Shown: positions 26,441 to 34,777 of the stretch, piece after piece
How the letters are laid out: every line of letters starts with the position of its first letter
Numbering within the stretch: the stretch's first letter is position 1
Assembly (NCBI GenBank): GCA_023390815.1
Contig: JAEWCC010000007.1
Location: forward strand, 1-64,000
DNA: 64,000 nt
Source of the DNA: Bacillota bacterium
Lineage (GTDB): Bacteria > Bacillota > Clostridia > Christensenellales > SZUA-584
Direction: 5' to 3'
Program-made: the position numbers and the translations under genes
The notes under the pieces: model-generated
Told to the model about the DNA's origin: nothing
Databases searched by the model: none
The model's input: the letters and a program-made list of their open reading frames with translations, nothing else

Positions 26441-27763
26441 CTACTGCGCTTTTATCGTTATGGAGCTCTCAGTGATCTTTGTAACCTGACCTTTGATACT
26501 GGCATGTATTTTCGCCCCAAGGCTCTTTTCGGGAATATCCGCGATCAGCTGCCCTTTTACGACGGCATCTCCCTGTTTGACCACGGGGACCGATGGCGCA
26601 CCGATATGCATACGAAGCGGTAAACAAACCTCGCGAACAACCGGGGCGCTATCGACAAACACAGTATCGATATCAAATTTGAGTATCCCCATGCGTGCCA
26701 TAAGCCGTTTCACCGGAACCTTGACCGTATCTTTACTGGAAGAGACGCTTCCCCAGACACGTTTATCTGGCTTGACACCGCTGTTTATAAGCCCCGACTT
26801 CATTTGAGTCATCATGCGGCTGGGGCTTAAGCCAAAATTACACGCGTAATAGCTGCAAAGTCCGCAGTCACAGCACGAGAATAACCCATTTGCGTCACCC
26901 AGAAGCTCCGCATTGCCTGTAAAAATCGTGCGCATGACCTTATGAGGTTCTACCCTAAGCCCAAGCGCGTTGCGAGGGCAAAGCTGTGTGCACATGCTGC
27001 ACTGGCAGCAGACTGCCTTTGCCAGCTTATATTCGAGGTTGTAGTCCTTTGTCTTTTGTTTGATCAGAGGATGGTCCGACCTAAATATCAGGACACCCCC
27101 TGTTGTTTTTTGCACAGGTTCGCTCCAGTTGGTGCAAATCTTCCCCGTTGCGGGTCCGCCGATGATAACGGTATAGCCGTCACTTTGATCCGGCCCGCCC
27201 GCCGCTTTGATCAGGGTACTGACCGGCGTGCCGATCGGCACTTTCATGGTAACGGGATGCTCCACCTCCCCGCTCACCGTAACATACTTATCCGTTAAAG
27301 GCTTGCCTTCCAGCGCATCCGCCACGTTCATTAACGTGCTGACATTGACCACCACCGCGCCTACGTCAAGCGGTATACCGCCTGTGGGCACCACCTTGCC
27401 GGTCACTTCATACACAATCTGCTGCTCATCCCCGGCCGGATAATAATTATCCATCGGAAAAACCGTCATATTCGGTTCATGCGCTATGGCGTTTTCAAGT
27501 GTTTCGATCGCCTTATGGTTTTTCTTTTTTACGCATATCACACCGTTTGAAGCGCCGACCGCTTGCATAACCGCCTTCAGACCGGCTGCAATACGTGCCG
27601 GATATTTTTCCATCATGGTACGGTCAGTGCGCAGCAACGGTTCGCACTCCGCGCCGTTCGCCAAAACGATGTCCGCTTTACCGCTTACTTTGACATGCGT
27701 CGGAAAACCCGCTCCGCCAGCGCCGACGACTCCCGCTTCGCGGATCTGATCTGCAATCCCCAT
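26441..27763 (-). CDS. pduS: PduS-like flavin/Fe-S NADH-dependent electron-transfer protein
   Basis: This 440-residue protein has the RnfC/complex I 51-kDa glycine motif GAGGAGFPTH near residue 14, then two Fe-S motifs: CCQCSMCTQLCP (near 255) and CCDCGLCSYYAC (near 298). A C-terminal barrel-sandwich/SLBB-like region follows. PduS reduces cobalamin in propanediol compartments, but no B12 enzyme or adenosyltransferase is encoded here, so a different NADH-linked electron-transfer role is likely. It is 14 bases before PduP in transcription order and 8-14 before BMC-T. Confidence 0.92.
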   Translation of the reverse strand: MGIADQIREAGVVGAGGAGFPTHVKVSGKADIVLANGAECEPLLRTDRTMMEKYPARIAAGLKAVMQAVGASNGVICVKKKNHKAIETLENAIAHEPNMTVFPMDNYYPAGDEQQIVYEVTGKVVPTGGIPLDVGAVVVNVSTLMNVADALEGKPLTDKYVTVSGEVEHPVTMKVPIGTPVSTLIKAAGGPDQSDGYTVIIGGPATGKICTNWSEPVQKTTGGVLIFRSDHPLIKQKTKDYNLEYKLAKAVCCQCSMCTQLCPRNALGLRVEPHKVMRTIFTGNAELLGDANGLFSCCDCGLCSYYACNFGLSPSRMMTQMKSGLINSGVKPDKRVWGSVSSSKDTVKVPVKRLMARMGILKFDIDTVFVDSAPVVREVCLPLRMHIGAPSVPVVKQGDAVVKGQLIADIPEKSLGAKIHASIKGQVTKITESSITIKAQ

Positions 27764-27777
27764 CCCATCTCCTTTGC

Positions 27778-29199
27778 TTACACGATCCTGAAGTTTCCGT
27801 AAAGCACACAGCGGCGCGACCGTGTAAACGTGCGCGCGCTTGTCAGCCCTTCGCCTGTCGGTGTCGCGATCGTGAGGGTGGTAAAGCCTTCCCCGTTAAA
27901 ACCAAGGCCTGCGTATGAAGGCGCGTTCTTGACAAATATCGTGGTATTGACGGCTTTAGCCGCCATGGATAAATGACTGACGTTCTGTGAATGCATCATC
28001 GCCGTGTGCCGGCATCCGTTTTCCGCTTTAATCGCTTTATCAATGGCGGTCTGTATATCGTCTTCGATGCGCACGATACCCAGCACCGGCATCAGCATCT
28101 CAACCGTCACAAACGGATGGTCTTCATCCACCGCGGCAATCACAAGCCGCGGATCACCCGTAAAGGCAACCCCGCTGTCTCTCAATATCACCGACGCATC
28201 TTTACCCACGTAGTTTCGGTTAATCACGTAACCGCCGTCTTTTTTGATCAGTACCGTTTTAACGATTTTATCGATATCGGTACCCAGCACCCTGCATGCG
28301 CCGTGTTTTTCCATTTCTCTCATCAGCATATCGGCAACCGATTGATACACAAACACTTCCTTCTCAGCAATACATAAAACGTTATTGTCGAAGCTTGCCC
28401 CACCCACGATATCTTTGGCCGCCTGCGGTATAATCGCCGTGTCGTCAACGATCACCGGCGGGTTGCCGGGCCCTGCCGCGATCACCTTTTTACCCGTCTT
28501 CATGGCGACTCTGACGACCGCTTCCCCGCCCGTTATGGACAGAAGCGGAATATCAGGATGCTCCATGATCACCTTGCCGCTTTCAATCGTAGGTTCCTTG
28601 ACTGTGCATATCAGGTTTGCCGGGCCGCCTGCACTGACAATCGCGTCATTCAATATCCGCATCGTTTCAGCGGATACTTTTTTGGCCGCGGGATGGGGAT
28701 TAAACACGACCGAGTTTCCTGCCGCGATCATGCTGATGGCGTTGTTAATCACGCTGGACGATGGATTTGTCGACGGCGTGATTGAGCCGATCACGCCAAA
28801 CGGAGCGCGTTCTACCAGGGTCAGCCCATAGTCGCCAGACATCGCATCCGCCGTTAAATCCTCTATGCCGGGTGTCTTTTCAATCGCGAGCTTGTTCTTA
28901 AGCACTTTATCAGCCACCCTGCCATACCCGGTCTCTTGATTCGCAAGCTCTGAAAGATATTGCACCTTTGCCATCGCGGCCATGCGCATCGCATCAATCA
29001 GCTTGCCTCTCTGTGCAAGAGAAAGCTTCATCAGCTGCTTTTGCGCTTCTTTGGCAGCCTGTATGGCATCATTCGGGTCATCACACAGCCAGCATGCCCC
29101 CCCTGTGCGGACGACTCCCGCTTTGCCTGCACTACTCTGGCCGGCTTGTTTCACTGTATCTTCAATAATTTTTTGGATTTGCTCGTTCGTCAAACTCAT
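27778..29199 (-). CDS. pduP: CoA-acylating aldehyde dehydrogenase, PduP/EutE family
   Basis: This 473-residue enzyme oxidises acetaldehyde or propionaldehyde to the acyl-CoA with NAD+. The N-terminal helix MSLTNEQIQKIIEDTVKQAG and Ala/Gly linker form a typical encapsulation peptide. The dehydrogenase core shows ERAPFGVIGSITPSTNP near 115, GPGNPP near 245 and the catalytic cysteine in NNVLCIAEKEVFV near 275. Inside the shell it would take the acetaldehyde released by DeoC and hand acetyl-CoA to PduL. GAGGT lies before the ATG. Confidence 0.95.
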   Translation of the reverse strand: MSLTNEQIQKIIEDTVKQAGQSSAGKAGVVRTGGACWLCDDPNDAIQAAKEAQKQLMKLSLAQRGKLIDAMRMAAMAKVQYLSELANQETGYGRVADKVLKNKLAIEKTPGIEDLTADAMSGDYGLTLVERAPFGVIGSITPSTNPSSSVINNAISMIAAGNSVVFNPHPAAKKVSAETMRILNDAIVSAGGPANLICTVKEPTIESGKVIMEHPDIPLLSITGGEAVVRVAMKTGKKVIAAGPGNPPVIVDDTAIIPQAAKDIVGGASFDNNVLCIAEKEVFVYQSVADMLMREMEKHGACRVLGTDIDKIVKTVLIKKDGGYVINRNYVGKDASVILRDSGVAFTGDPRLVIAAVDEDHPFVTVEMLMPVLGIVRIEDDIQTAIDKAIKAENGCRHTAMMHSQNVSHLSMAAKAVNTTIFVKNAPSYAGLGFNGEGFTTLTIATPTGEGLTSARTFTRSRRCVLYGNFRIV

Positions 29200-29253
29200 A
29201 TTTAACCTCTGTCACGCTTTGTCCGCACATTGAGCATCGTTCGCATGCATTGA

Positions 29254-29577
29254 TTACGACTTCTCCGCAGCGATTCCTGACGCCTCGAATTTGCGAAATA
29301 CAATATTGCCCCGCAGCTCAACTGAATCAATAATGGCGATGATCGCAAGATCGGATGGTTTGCCGTCTGTGATTCCGGTCTGTCTGGAAGAGCTTCCGCC
29401 CACACACATCACCACTTCATCTTCACCCGCGCCGACCGTATCAATCGCGACAAGCGGCTGACCCTTTTCGTTGAACGACTCAATGTCGATAGGGACAACG
29501 ATCAGCAGTTTTAATCCCAGTAGCTTTTCCGCTTTGTTTGTGCTGACCACATTGCCCACCACCCGCGCTAAAATCAT
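29254..29577 (-). CDS. Microcompartment vertex protein, EutN/CcmL family (longer variant)
   Basis: This 107-residue pentameric shell protein opens ILARVVGNVVSTNKAEKLLGLKLLIV and contains DTVGAGEDEVVMCVGGSS and LAIIAIID. A C-terminal extension (NIVFRKFEASGIAAEKS) sets it apart from the other two. It overlaps the flavoprotein gene by 4 bases. Three different vertex proteins may allow mixed or condition-dependent vertices. Confidence 0.93.
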   Translation of the reverse strand: MILARVVGNVVSTNKAEKLLGLKLLIVVPIDIESFNEKGQPLVAIDTVGAGEDEVVMCVGGSSSRQTGITDGKPSDLAIIAIIDSVELRGNIVFRKFEASGIAAEKS

Positions 29578-30284
29578 ACTTCGTTAACTCCTTGCTCATT
29601 CACAATCGCTATATTCAGCTCTTTAGCCTTATCCCTGGCAAGCGGCGTGATGATGGCACCAGGCAGCGTGATAACGGATGTGCCTGCCTTCTTATATGTA
29701 TCTTCCACATCGGTCTCTGTCACCAGTGACAGCCCATGCATTGCCTTTTGCGTCCCGGGTGCTGTCGATACGACTTTGACGCCCATATCCTTGAGTGCAT
29801 CCAGCGCGTCGCAGAGCACCTCAAATACTGTGCTGCGTTTAAACTTTGGCATCGTATAATCCAGCACGCAGGATACTTTTTTCTCCCAGAGGATTGCCCG
29901 CATGACAAGCTGTTCAATGAAGCCCGAATCGTCGCCTGAAGCGATATTCTTAAGCAGCGTGATCGGCGGTATGGCAAGAACGATTTCACCGTACTGATTA
30001 AGCGATGCCATAAGCTGCGTTTCATCCACGCCAGCCTGAAACCTTGCCGTCTTGAAGGGTGAATTTTTCAGCACCGCATTTTCCCACAGTATGCATGTCA
30101 CCGGTTCTTGATAAGTTCTCTTCAAATACGACATCAATGCGGCTTCATCCGCGATATATGAAGGGATCAGCACCAACACACCGTTTTTCGCCTGGGAATT
30201 TGTTACACTTGCTAATCCGCCCATATCCTCAACACGCCTGAGCACTTCCTCCGCAATAAGGCGAATCATATCTTGTTCTGTCAT
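29574..30284 (-). CDS. Microcompartment-associated flavoprotein-like protein (function uncertain)
   Basis: This 236-residue protein starts with an encapsulation-like amphipathic helix (MTEQDMIRLIAEEVLRRVEDMGG), then a Rossmann-like core (VLVLIPSYIADEAALMSYLK; YGEIVLAIPPITLLKNIA). The C-terminal half contains GTSVITLPGAIITPLARDKAKELNIAI, seen in Eut/Pdu-type accessory proteins. Proteins of this type in such loci are usually labelled flavoproteins, but no decisive flavin motif can be named here. It lies 12 bases after pduL and overlaps the vertex-protein gene by 4 bases, so it is very likely a cargo or assembly protein. Confidence 0.6.
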   Translation of the reverse strand: MTEQDMIRLIAEEVLRRVEDMGGLASVTNSQAKNGVLVLIPSYIADEAALMSYLKRTYQEPVTCILWENAVLKNSPFKTARFQAGVDETQLMASLNQYGEIVLAIPPITLLKNIASGDDSGFIEQLVMRAILWEKKVSCVLDYTMPKFKRSTVFEVLCDALDALKDMGVKVVSTAPGTQKAMHGLSLVTETDVEDTYKKAGTSVITLPGAIITPLARDKAKELNIAIVNEQGVNEV

Positions 30285-30296
30285 CTCTGCTCCAAG

Positions 30297-30932
30297 CTAT
30301 CTGATCAATTCCAATAGATCTCCGTTTTTTATCGAGGCGGCATTGGCTTCATCCGTATCAATATGCAGCTCCAGATCATGGCTGCTGCCCGCACGGACAA
30401 CCACATCCCCAAACACCACCGGCCGCAAGCCTGACTTTCTAACGCTGACGGTATCGCCGTCTTTAAGTCCGAACCACGCAGCCTGCTCTGTCGATGCATG
30501 CAGGTGGCGCATGGATACGATCACGCCGAAAGGCAAGTTATATTCACCTTTCGGCCCCACAAGTTTGCCGCAGGGTGTGCCCTGAACATCACCCGACATC
30601 CGAACCACAGGCGATATTCCAAGAACGAACGAATCCGTCACCGATATTTCCACTTGTGTATCAGGCCGCACCGGCCCGAGTACCCGAATACCCTTAATCG
30701 CCCCTTTTTCACCGACCAGTGTGACTTTTTCTTCACACGCATATTGATTCGGCTGCGACAACGGTCTTAGCTTTCTGAGCACGTAGTCTTTTCCGAACAA
30801 TGCCTCTAAAGCTTCCTGCGACAGATGGATATGGCGGCTCGATACCGCTGCAGGTATATAATAATGGTTTTTTGCAGCCAGCGTCTGAATTATTGATTTT
30901 TTGATTGTTGCTTCAATATCCGATTTTTCCAT
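30297..30932 (-). CDS. pduL: Phosphotransacylase PduL
   Basis: This 211-residue enzyme converts acetyl-CoA and phosphate to acetyl-phosphate, recycling CoA inside the shell. The two PduL barrels show zinc-ligand motifs SSRHIHLS (near 37) and VSMRHLHAS (near 138), plus PVRPDTQVEIS and PFGVIVSM. The N-terminal segment MEKSDIEATIKKSIIQTLA is an encapsulation helix, as in shell-enclosed PduL proteins. It is 29 bases after the cupin gene and 12 before the flavoprotein gene. Acetyl-phosphate would be exported for ATP formation by acetate kinase (not in this window). Confidence 0.95.
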   Translation of the reverse strand: MEKSDIEATIKKSIIQTLAAKNHYYIPAAVSSRHIHLSQEALEALFGKDYVLRKLRPLSQPNQYACEEKVTLVGEKGAIKGIRVLGPVRPDTQVEISVTDSFVLGISPVVRMSGDVQGTPCGKLVGPKGEYNLPFGVIVSMRHLHASTEQAAWFGLKDGDTVSVRKSGLRPVVFGDVVVRAGSSHDLELHIDTDEANAASIKNGDLLELIR

Positions 30933-30961
30933 GCTTCCATCCTTGCATCATGCCAATCGCA

Positions 30962-31288
30962 TTAGTCCCTGTTAACCCAGAAAAGCAGCGTCTCCGTTTT
31001 CCCGGGGTTGCTTGACCAATGCCATTCACCCTTCGGCAAATGAACAATCTGCCCCTGGCTGGCTGTGATATCTTCGCCTTGCTTCCTTTTTATCTTCAGT
31101 TCACCCGCAGCGATAAAGAATATCTCATCTGAGCCATGGCTCTCAAAATCCTTCATGATTTCACCGGGCTTTAGTACCAATGTGCCGCAGCTCATCTCTG
31201 CGCCCTGGCCTGCCTTGAGCGCCTGCCGGACGATACCGCCGTATTCCGGTGTTGCTTCAATTTCTGCTAAGTTGAATACTTTCATCAT
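30962..31288 (-). CDS. Small cupin-domain protein
   Basis: This 108-residue single-domain cupin has the pattern GEIMKDFESHGSDEIFFIAAGELKIK (motif 1) and GQIVHLPKGEWHWSSNPG (motif 2), with histidines placed as potential metal ligands. It resembles the cupin part of EutQ, which acts in acetate-kinase-like reactions, but only the cupin domain is present. It lies between a BMC-H gene and pduL. Either of two adjacent ATGs could be the start. Role in the compartment is unknown. Confidence 0.8.
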   Translation of the reverse strand: MMKVFNLAEIEATPEYGGIVRQALKAGQGAEMSCGTLVLKPGEIMKDFESHGSDEIFFIAAGELKIKRKQGEDITASQGQIVHLPKGEWHWSSNPGKTETLLFWVNRD

Positions 31289-31308
31289 ATTCTTCCTTCC
31301 ATTGATTT

Positions 31309-31584
31309 TTAAGCTTTGGGCAGTATGCCTTCCACATCATCATGCGGCCTCGGAATAACGTGCACCGCGTAAAGCTCTCCCACGCGCTTTGCTGCCGCTG
31401 CGCCTGCGTCCACTGCAGCTTTCACCGCACCCACATCACCGCGAACTATCACTGTTACCAAACCGCTGCCGATCTTCTCTTTTCCGCAAAGCTTCACATT
31501 GGCTGCTTTAACCATTGCATCGGCCGCTTCCACGGCGCCAACCAATCCCTTTGTTTCCACCATCCCTAACGCCTGCTTTTCCAT
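31309..31584 (-). CDS. Microcompartment hexameric shell protein, BMC-H (PduA/EutM type)
   Basis: This 91-residue shell protein has opening EKQALGMVETKGLVGAVEAADAM and core GSGLVTVIVRGDVGAVKAAVDAG, almost the same as that at 24951. The ATG at 31584 has AAAGGAG 9 bases upstream; a longer frame from 31662 would overlap the dehydrogenase gene. It is placed apart from the main shell cluster, between a dehydrogenase and the cupin, showing that shell genes bracket the cargo genes. Confidence 0.96.
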   Translation of the reverse strand: MEKQALGMVETKGLVGAVEAADAMVKAANVKLCGKEKIGSGLVTVIVRGDVGAVKAAVDAGAAAAKRVGELYAVHVIPRPHDDVEGILPKA

Positions 31585-31648
31585 GATCCGTATCTCCTTT
31601 AAATCGTAATGCTCCTTCAGAGCTTTTTTTAATTCTGTTTTCTGTCGT

Positions 31649-32680
31649 TTACGGTATGACAATCGCCTTTTCTGCTTCCTCGTCGATTAAGCTTTTAAAT
31701 GCCTTTTCAATATCTGAAAAAGCAAATTCGGTAATATACTTCTCTACATTGAGCTGTCCGCTTGCAATCGACTCAAGCGCCTGAACGTTCTGTTTAACGG
31801 TCGATGCGTGAGCGCCAAAAACTCCGAGCTCTTTGTAGTGAATCAGGTTGCTGTCCAGATGATAGTTGTTTTCACCCGGAAGCCCGCCAAACAGGCTCAT
31901 CCTGCCGTTTTTGATCAACAGCTCCAATCCCTGCTTATGGGTAATGCCCGCCGGGCAGGCGGTAATCACCACGTCCACACCATCTTGTCCTGCGATATTG
32001 CCAATCAGTGTCCTGTAATCGGGATCACCCGAATTGATAACAAAGGCATTCGGCACCAATACTTTGGCCTTGTTGCGTCTTTTCTCGGATACTTCGGCAA
32101 TAAAAACATTGTTTGCGCCCTGCATAAAGGCCAGTTCGGCATGAATACAGCCAAGATAACCCGCGCCGTATATCACGACGTTATCGCCCTTTTCAATCTT
32201 TAGAAAGCTCTGAGCGTTAATGGCGCAGGCCACAGGCTCTGCAACACTTGCGGCTTTGGATGACACATGATCCGGCACTTTAATCAAATGCCCTCTTTCG
32301 ATGGCTTCCTTAGGCAGCGTGATATATTCCGCAAAGGTTCCCGGAAATTCAAACCCTACTGTTTTTAATGAACTGCACATATTGGTGCGGCCTTTTTTGC
32401 AGCTTTTGCATTCACCGCAGCCAATCGCGGGAGCCATCACATAGCGCTCTCCGGGTTTTAAATTGACGCCATCTCCCACTTCCACGATTTCACAGCATCC
32501 TTCGTGTCCGATTGTAATGGGGGTTTTTAGTTTCGGACTCCCAAAGCGGTATGTGCGAAGATCTGTGCCGCATATGGACGCACAAATCACTTTGGCAACG
32601 GCTTGCCCCGCCTGCGCCTTAGGCATGGGTACTTCGTCAATTGAAAAATTCTTTTCGCCGTGATAAACGTATGCTTTCAT
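31649..32680 (-). CDS. Zinc-dependent dehydrogenase, sorbitol/threonine dehydrogenase-like
   Basis: This 343-residue medium-chain dehydrogenase has CGTDLRTY near residue 37, GHEGCCEIVEVGDG near 59, a structural-zinc cysteine cluster CGECKSCKKGRTNMC near 92 and a nucleotide motif GAGYLGCIHAE near 172. GGGAG lies before the ATG. It is 27 bases after the next dehydrogenase gene. Within the pathway it may oxidise a polyol or sugar at the entry, or the sugar phosphate. No encapsulation helix is visible, so it may be cytosolic. Confidence 0.9.
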   Translation of the reverse strand: MKAYVYHGEKNFSIDEVPMPKAQAGQAVAKVICASICGTDLRTYRFGSPKLKTPITIGHEGCCEIVEVGDGVNLKPGERYVMAPAIGCGECKSCKKGRTNMCSSLKTVGFEFPGTFAEYITLPKEAIERGHLIKVPDHVSSKAASVAEPVACAINAQSFLKIEKGDNVVIYGAGYLGCIHAELAFMQGANNVFIAEVSEKRRNKAKVLVPNAFVINSGDPDYRTLIGNIAGQDGVDVVITACPAGITHKQGLELLIKNGRMSLFGGLPGENNYHLDSNLIHYKELGVFGAHASTVKQNVQALESIASGQLNVEKYITEFAFSDIEKAFKSLIDEEAEKAIVIP

Positions 32681-32707
32681 CCATGTCTCCCTTCGAAACC
32701 GGGCAAC

Positions 32708-33766
32708 CTATTCCATCCAGGGCAGGAACAGTATCTTGTTGAAAAACAATTCTTTCTTATAGATCTTGTCAAAGATCGCAGGCGCCTCATCCAGCGGCAG
32801 CTTGTGCGTGATGACCTTTTCGGCATCGATCGTACCGTCTGCGAGACACTCTACGCCGTGTGTCCATTCCCAGCCCGGGAACGGTTTCGAGAACGAGTTC
32901 CAGGAACCGACCATGGTTTTCTCATGCCTCATAAACAGGTCGACACACTTCTCTGACAACTCAAGCGGTTTGTGAGATATGCCAAGCAGCACCATCTTGC
33001 CGTGCTTTGCCGTAGCCATAAGACCGTTGTGCTGCGCAGCCGGGAAGCCTGAGGCATCGATGCACACGTCTGCACCGCCTTTTGTCGCGCTGACGATCTG
33101 CTCTGCCACATCGGCAGCCAGTCCGTTGATAATCACGTCTGCACCGCAGTTTTTCGCGACAGCGAGCTTTTCATCCGTCACGTCCACCGCCACCACAACG
33201 GTCGCGTCTTTAGCTTTCATGTACTGTATCGCAAATAAACCTATGGCACCTACGCCCATTACACAGACATTGTCTCCGGGTTTAAAGCCGCTGGTTTTAA
33301 TCGCATGAAGCGCATTGGCGAGCGGATCTGCTGTTGCCGCAGCATCGTAAGTCACGTTATCTGCAATTTTTAAAAGGTTTCCTTCAGGAACAGAAACGTA
33401 TTGTGCGAAAGCACCGTCACAACGAGAACCAAAGTAGTTATAGTCCCTGCAAAGCGAGAAATGTCCCTGCTCACAGTATTCACATTTAAAGCAGGGCATC
33501 AGCGGCGGAACCGTCACGCGGTCTCCCGGGGTAAATCCTGTGACCCCGCTACCCACCTTCACGATCTCTCCCGCAAATTCATGACCGGGCGTAATCGGCG
33601 AAATGTATGCGCCATATTCCAAGATTCTGGGGATGTCGGAACCGCATATACCCACGGCCATCACCTTAACCAGCGCTTCGTTATCCTTTATTTCAGGAAC
33701 CGGCACTTGTTCTACCTTTAAATCTCTGGGTGCATACATTCTGACTGCTTTCATCATATTGCTCAT
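32708..33766 (-). CDS. Zinc-dependent dehydrogenase, galactitol-1-phosphate/sorbitol dehydrogenase-like
   Basis: This 352-residue medium-chain dehydrogenase has CGSDIPRILEYGAY near 43, GHEFAGEIVKVGSG near 63, zinc cysteines CFKCEYCEQGHFSLC near 97 and GVGAIGLFAIQ near 175. The CGSDIPR segment and the CFKCEYC set resemble GatD-type sugar-alcohol phosphate dehydrogenases. AAGGAG precedes the ATG. Two different polyol-type dehydrogenases in a row suggest oxidation of a polyol or polyol phosphate, or use of both as aldehyde/ketone reductases for NAD+ recycling. Confidence 0.9.
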   Translation of the reverse strand: MSNMMKAVRMYAPRDLKVEQVPVPEIKDNEALVKVMAVGICGSDIPRILEYGAYISPITPGHEFAGEIVKVGSGVTGFTPGDRVTVPPLMPCFKCEYCEQGHFSLCRDYNYFGSRCDGAFAQYVSVPEGNLLKIADNVTYDAAATADPLANALHAIKTSGFKPGDNVCVMGVGAIGLFAIQYMKAKDATVVVAVDVTDEKLAVAKNCGADVIINGLAADVAEQIVSATKGGADVCIDASGFPAAQHNGLMATAKHGKMVLLGISHKPLELSEKCVDLFMRHEKTMVGSWNSFSKPFPGWEWTHGVECLADGTIDAEKVITHKLPLDEAPAIFDKIYKKELFFNKILFLPWME

Positions 33767-33879
33767 TAAAAACTCCTTAATTCAATGAATTCTGTCCGTT
33801 TTCTGCCATCGATTGTGCACTTAACAAAGCCTTAGTCATCTAAGGTCGAAACCGAAGTACGAATAGGCGACTATCTACA

Positions 33880-34701
33880 TCAGTATGCTGTTTTACATAT
33901 TGTCACATTGCCAGTGGGACATGTACCCGAGCATTTGCCGCAATTGATACAGCTGCTCTTCTGTTCTCCACCCGCAACGATTTTTGCGCCTGAACTTGTG
34001 CCCAGCCTTGTCGCGCCAGCTTTAATCATCGCCACCGCGCCATTATAGTCCCGTACGCCGCCGGATGCTTTAACGCCCATTAAAGAACCGACCGTCTGAC
34101 GCATCAGGTGGACGTCCTCAACCGTAGCGCCGCCCGTAGAGAAACCAGTTGATGTCTTTACAAAATTCGCGCCTGCAAGTTTTGCAATCGTACAGACCTT
34201 TATCTTTTCTTCGTCTGTGAGAAGACATGTTTCTATAATGACCTTCACCAAAGCCCGGCATTTCACCGCATTCACAACCGCCTCAATATCTCTTTTAACG
34301 AGCGCCCAATTACCGGATTTTATTGCGCCGATATTCACAACCATATCCACTTCTTTTGCGCCAAGGGAAACCACCGCACTGGTTTCTTCTGCCTTGATCT
34401 CCGGGATCGTGGCGCCTAAAGGAAAACCAACAACCACACACGGTGCCACGCCGCTGCCGCTAAGCTGCTCTGCGACGAACTCTATATAATTTGGATTGAC
34501 ACATACGCTGGCGAAGTGATACCGTTTTGCTTCGTCACACACTTTGCGCACATCCTCGACACTGGCCTCCGGTTTCAAAATTGTATGGTCAATGTATTTG
34601 GCCAGTGAGGCCGGTGAATAGTCGTCTGAATTCGTCTGTTGGCCGGCATATTTGGCACAAACTTCTTCTGTCACTTGTCTGATAAGTTCATTTAGATCCA
34701 T
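33880..34701 (-). CDS. deoC: DeoC aldolase with C-terminal four-cysteine (4Fe-4S-like) tail, microcompartment cargo
   Basis: This 273-residue deoxyribose-phosphate aldolase cleaves 2-deoxyribose-5-phosphate to glyceraldehyde-3-phosphate and acetaldehyde. The active-site aspartate is in EVDMVVNIGAIKSG, the Schiff-base lysine in NFVKTSTGFSTGG and the second lysine in GVKASGGVRD. The N-terminal helix MDLNELIRQVTEEVCAKYAG and Gln/Ser linker form a likely encapsulation peptide. Uniquely, the last 25 residues hold CINCGKCSGTCP (Cys251, 254, 257, 261) plus Cys269, the CX2CX2CX3CP pattern of ferredoxin-type clusters. DeoC normally lacks any such tail. GGGAGG precedes the ATG. It follows the kinase gene by 76 bases. 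Confidence 0.92.
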   Translation of the reverse strand: MDLNELIRQVTEEVCAKYAGQQTNSDDYSPASLAKYIDHTILKPEASVEDVRKVCDEAKRYHFASVCVNPNYIEFVAEQLSGSGVAPCVVVGFPLGATIPEIKAEETSAVVSLGAKEVDMVVNIGAIKSGNWALVKRDIEAVVNAVKCRALVKVIIETCLLTDEEKIKVCTIAKLAGANFVKTSTGFSTGGATVEDVHLMRQTVGSLMGVKASGGVRDYNGAVAMIKAGATRLGTSSGAKIVAGGEQKSSCINCGKCSGTCPTGNVTICKTAY

Positions 34702-34777
34702 GGATTATTTCCTCCCAAAAACTGAATTTTAATAACACCTGTAAATGTGTTCATGCCATTGATCGATGCGGCAATAC

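Noticed and set aside
23894..34701. Classic Pdu, Eut or glycyl-radical microcompartment
   Set aside because: No diol dehydratase, ethanolamine ammonia-lyase, glycyl-radical enzyme or adenosyltransferase is present; PduS-like and PduP-like proteins alone do not define those types.
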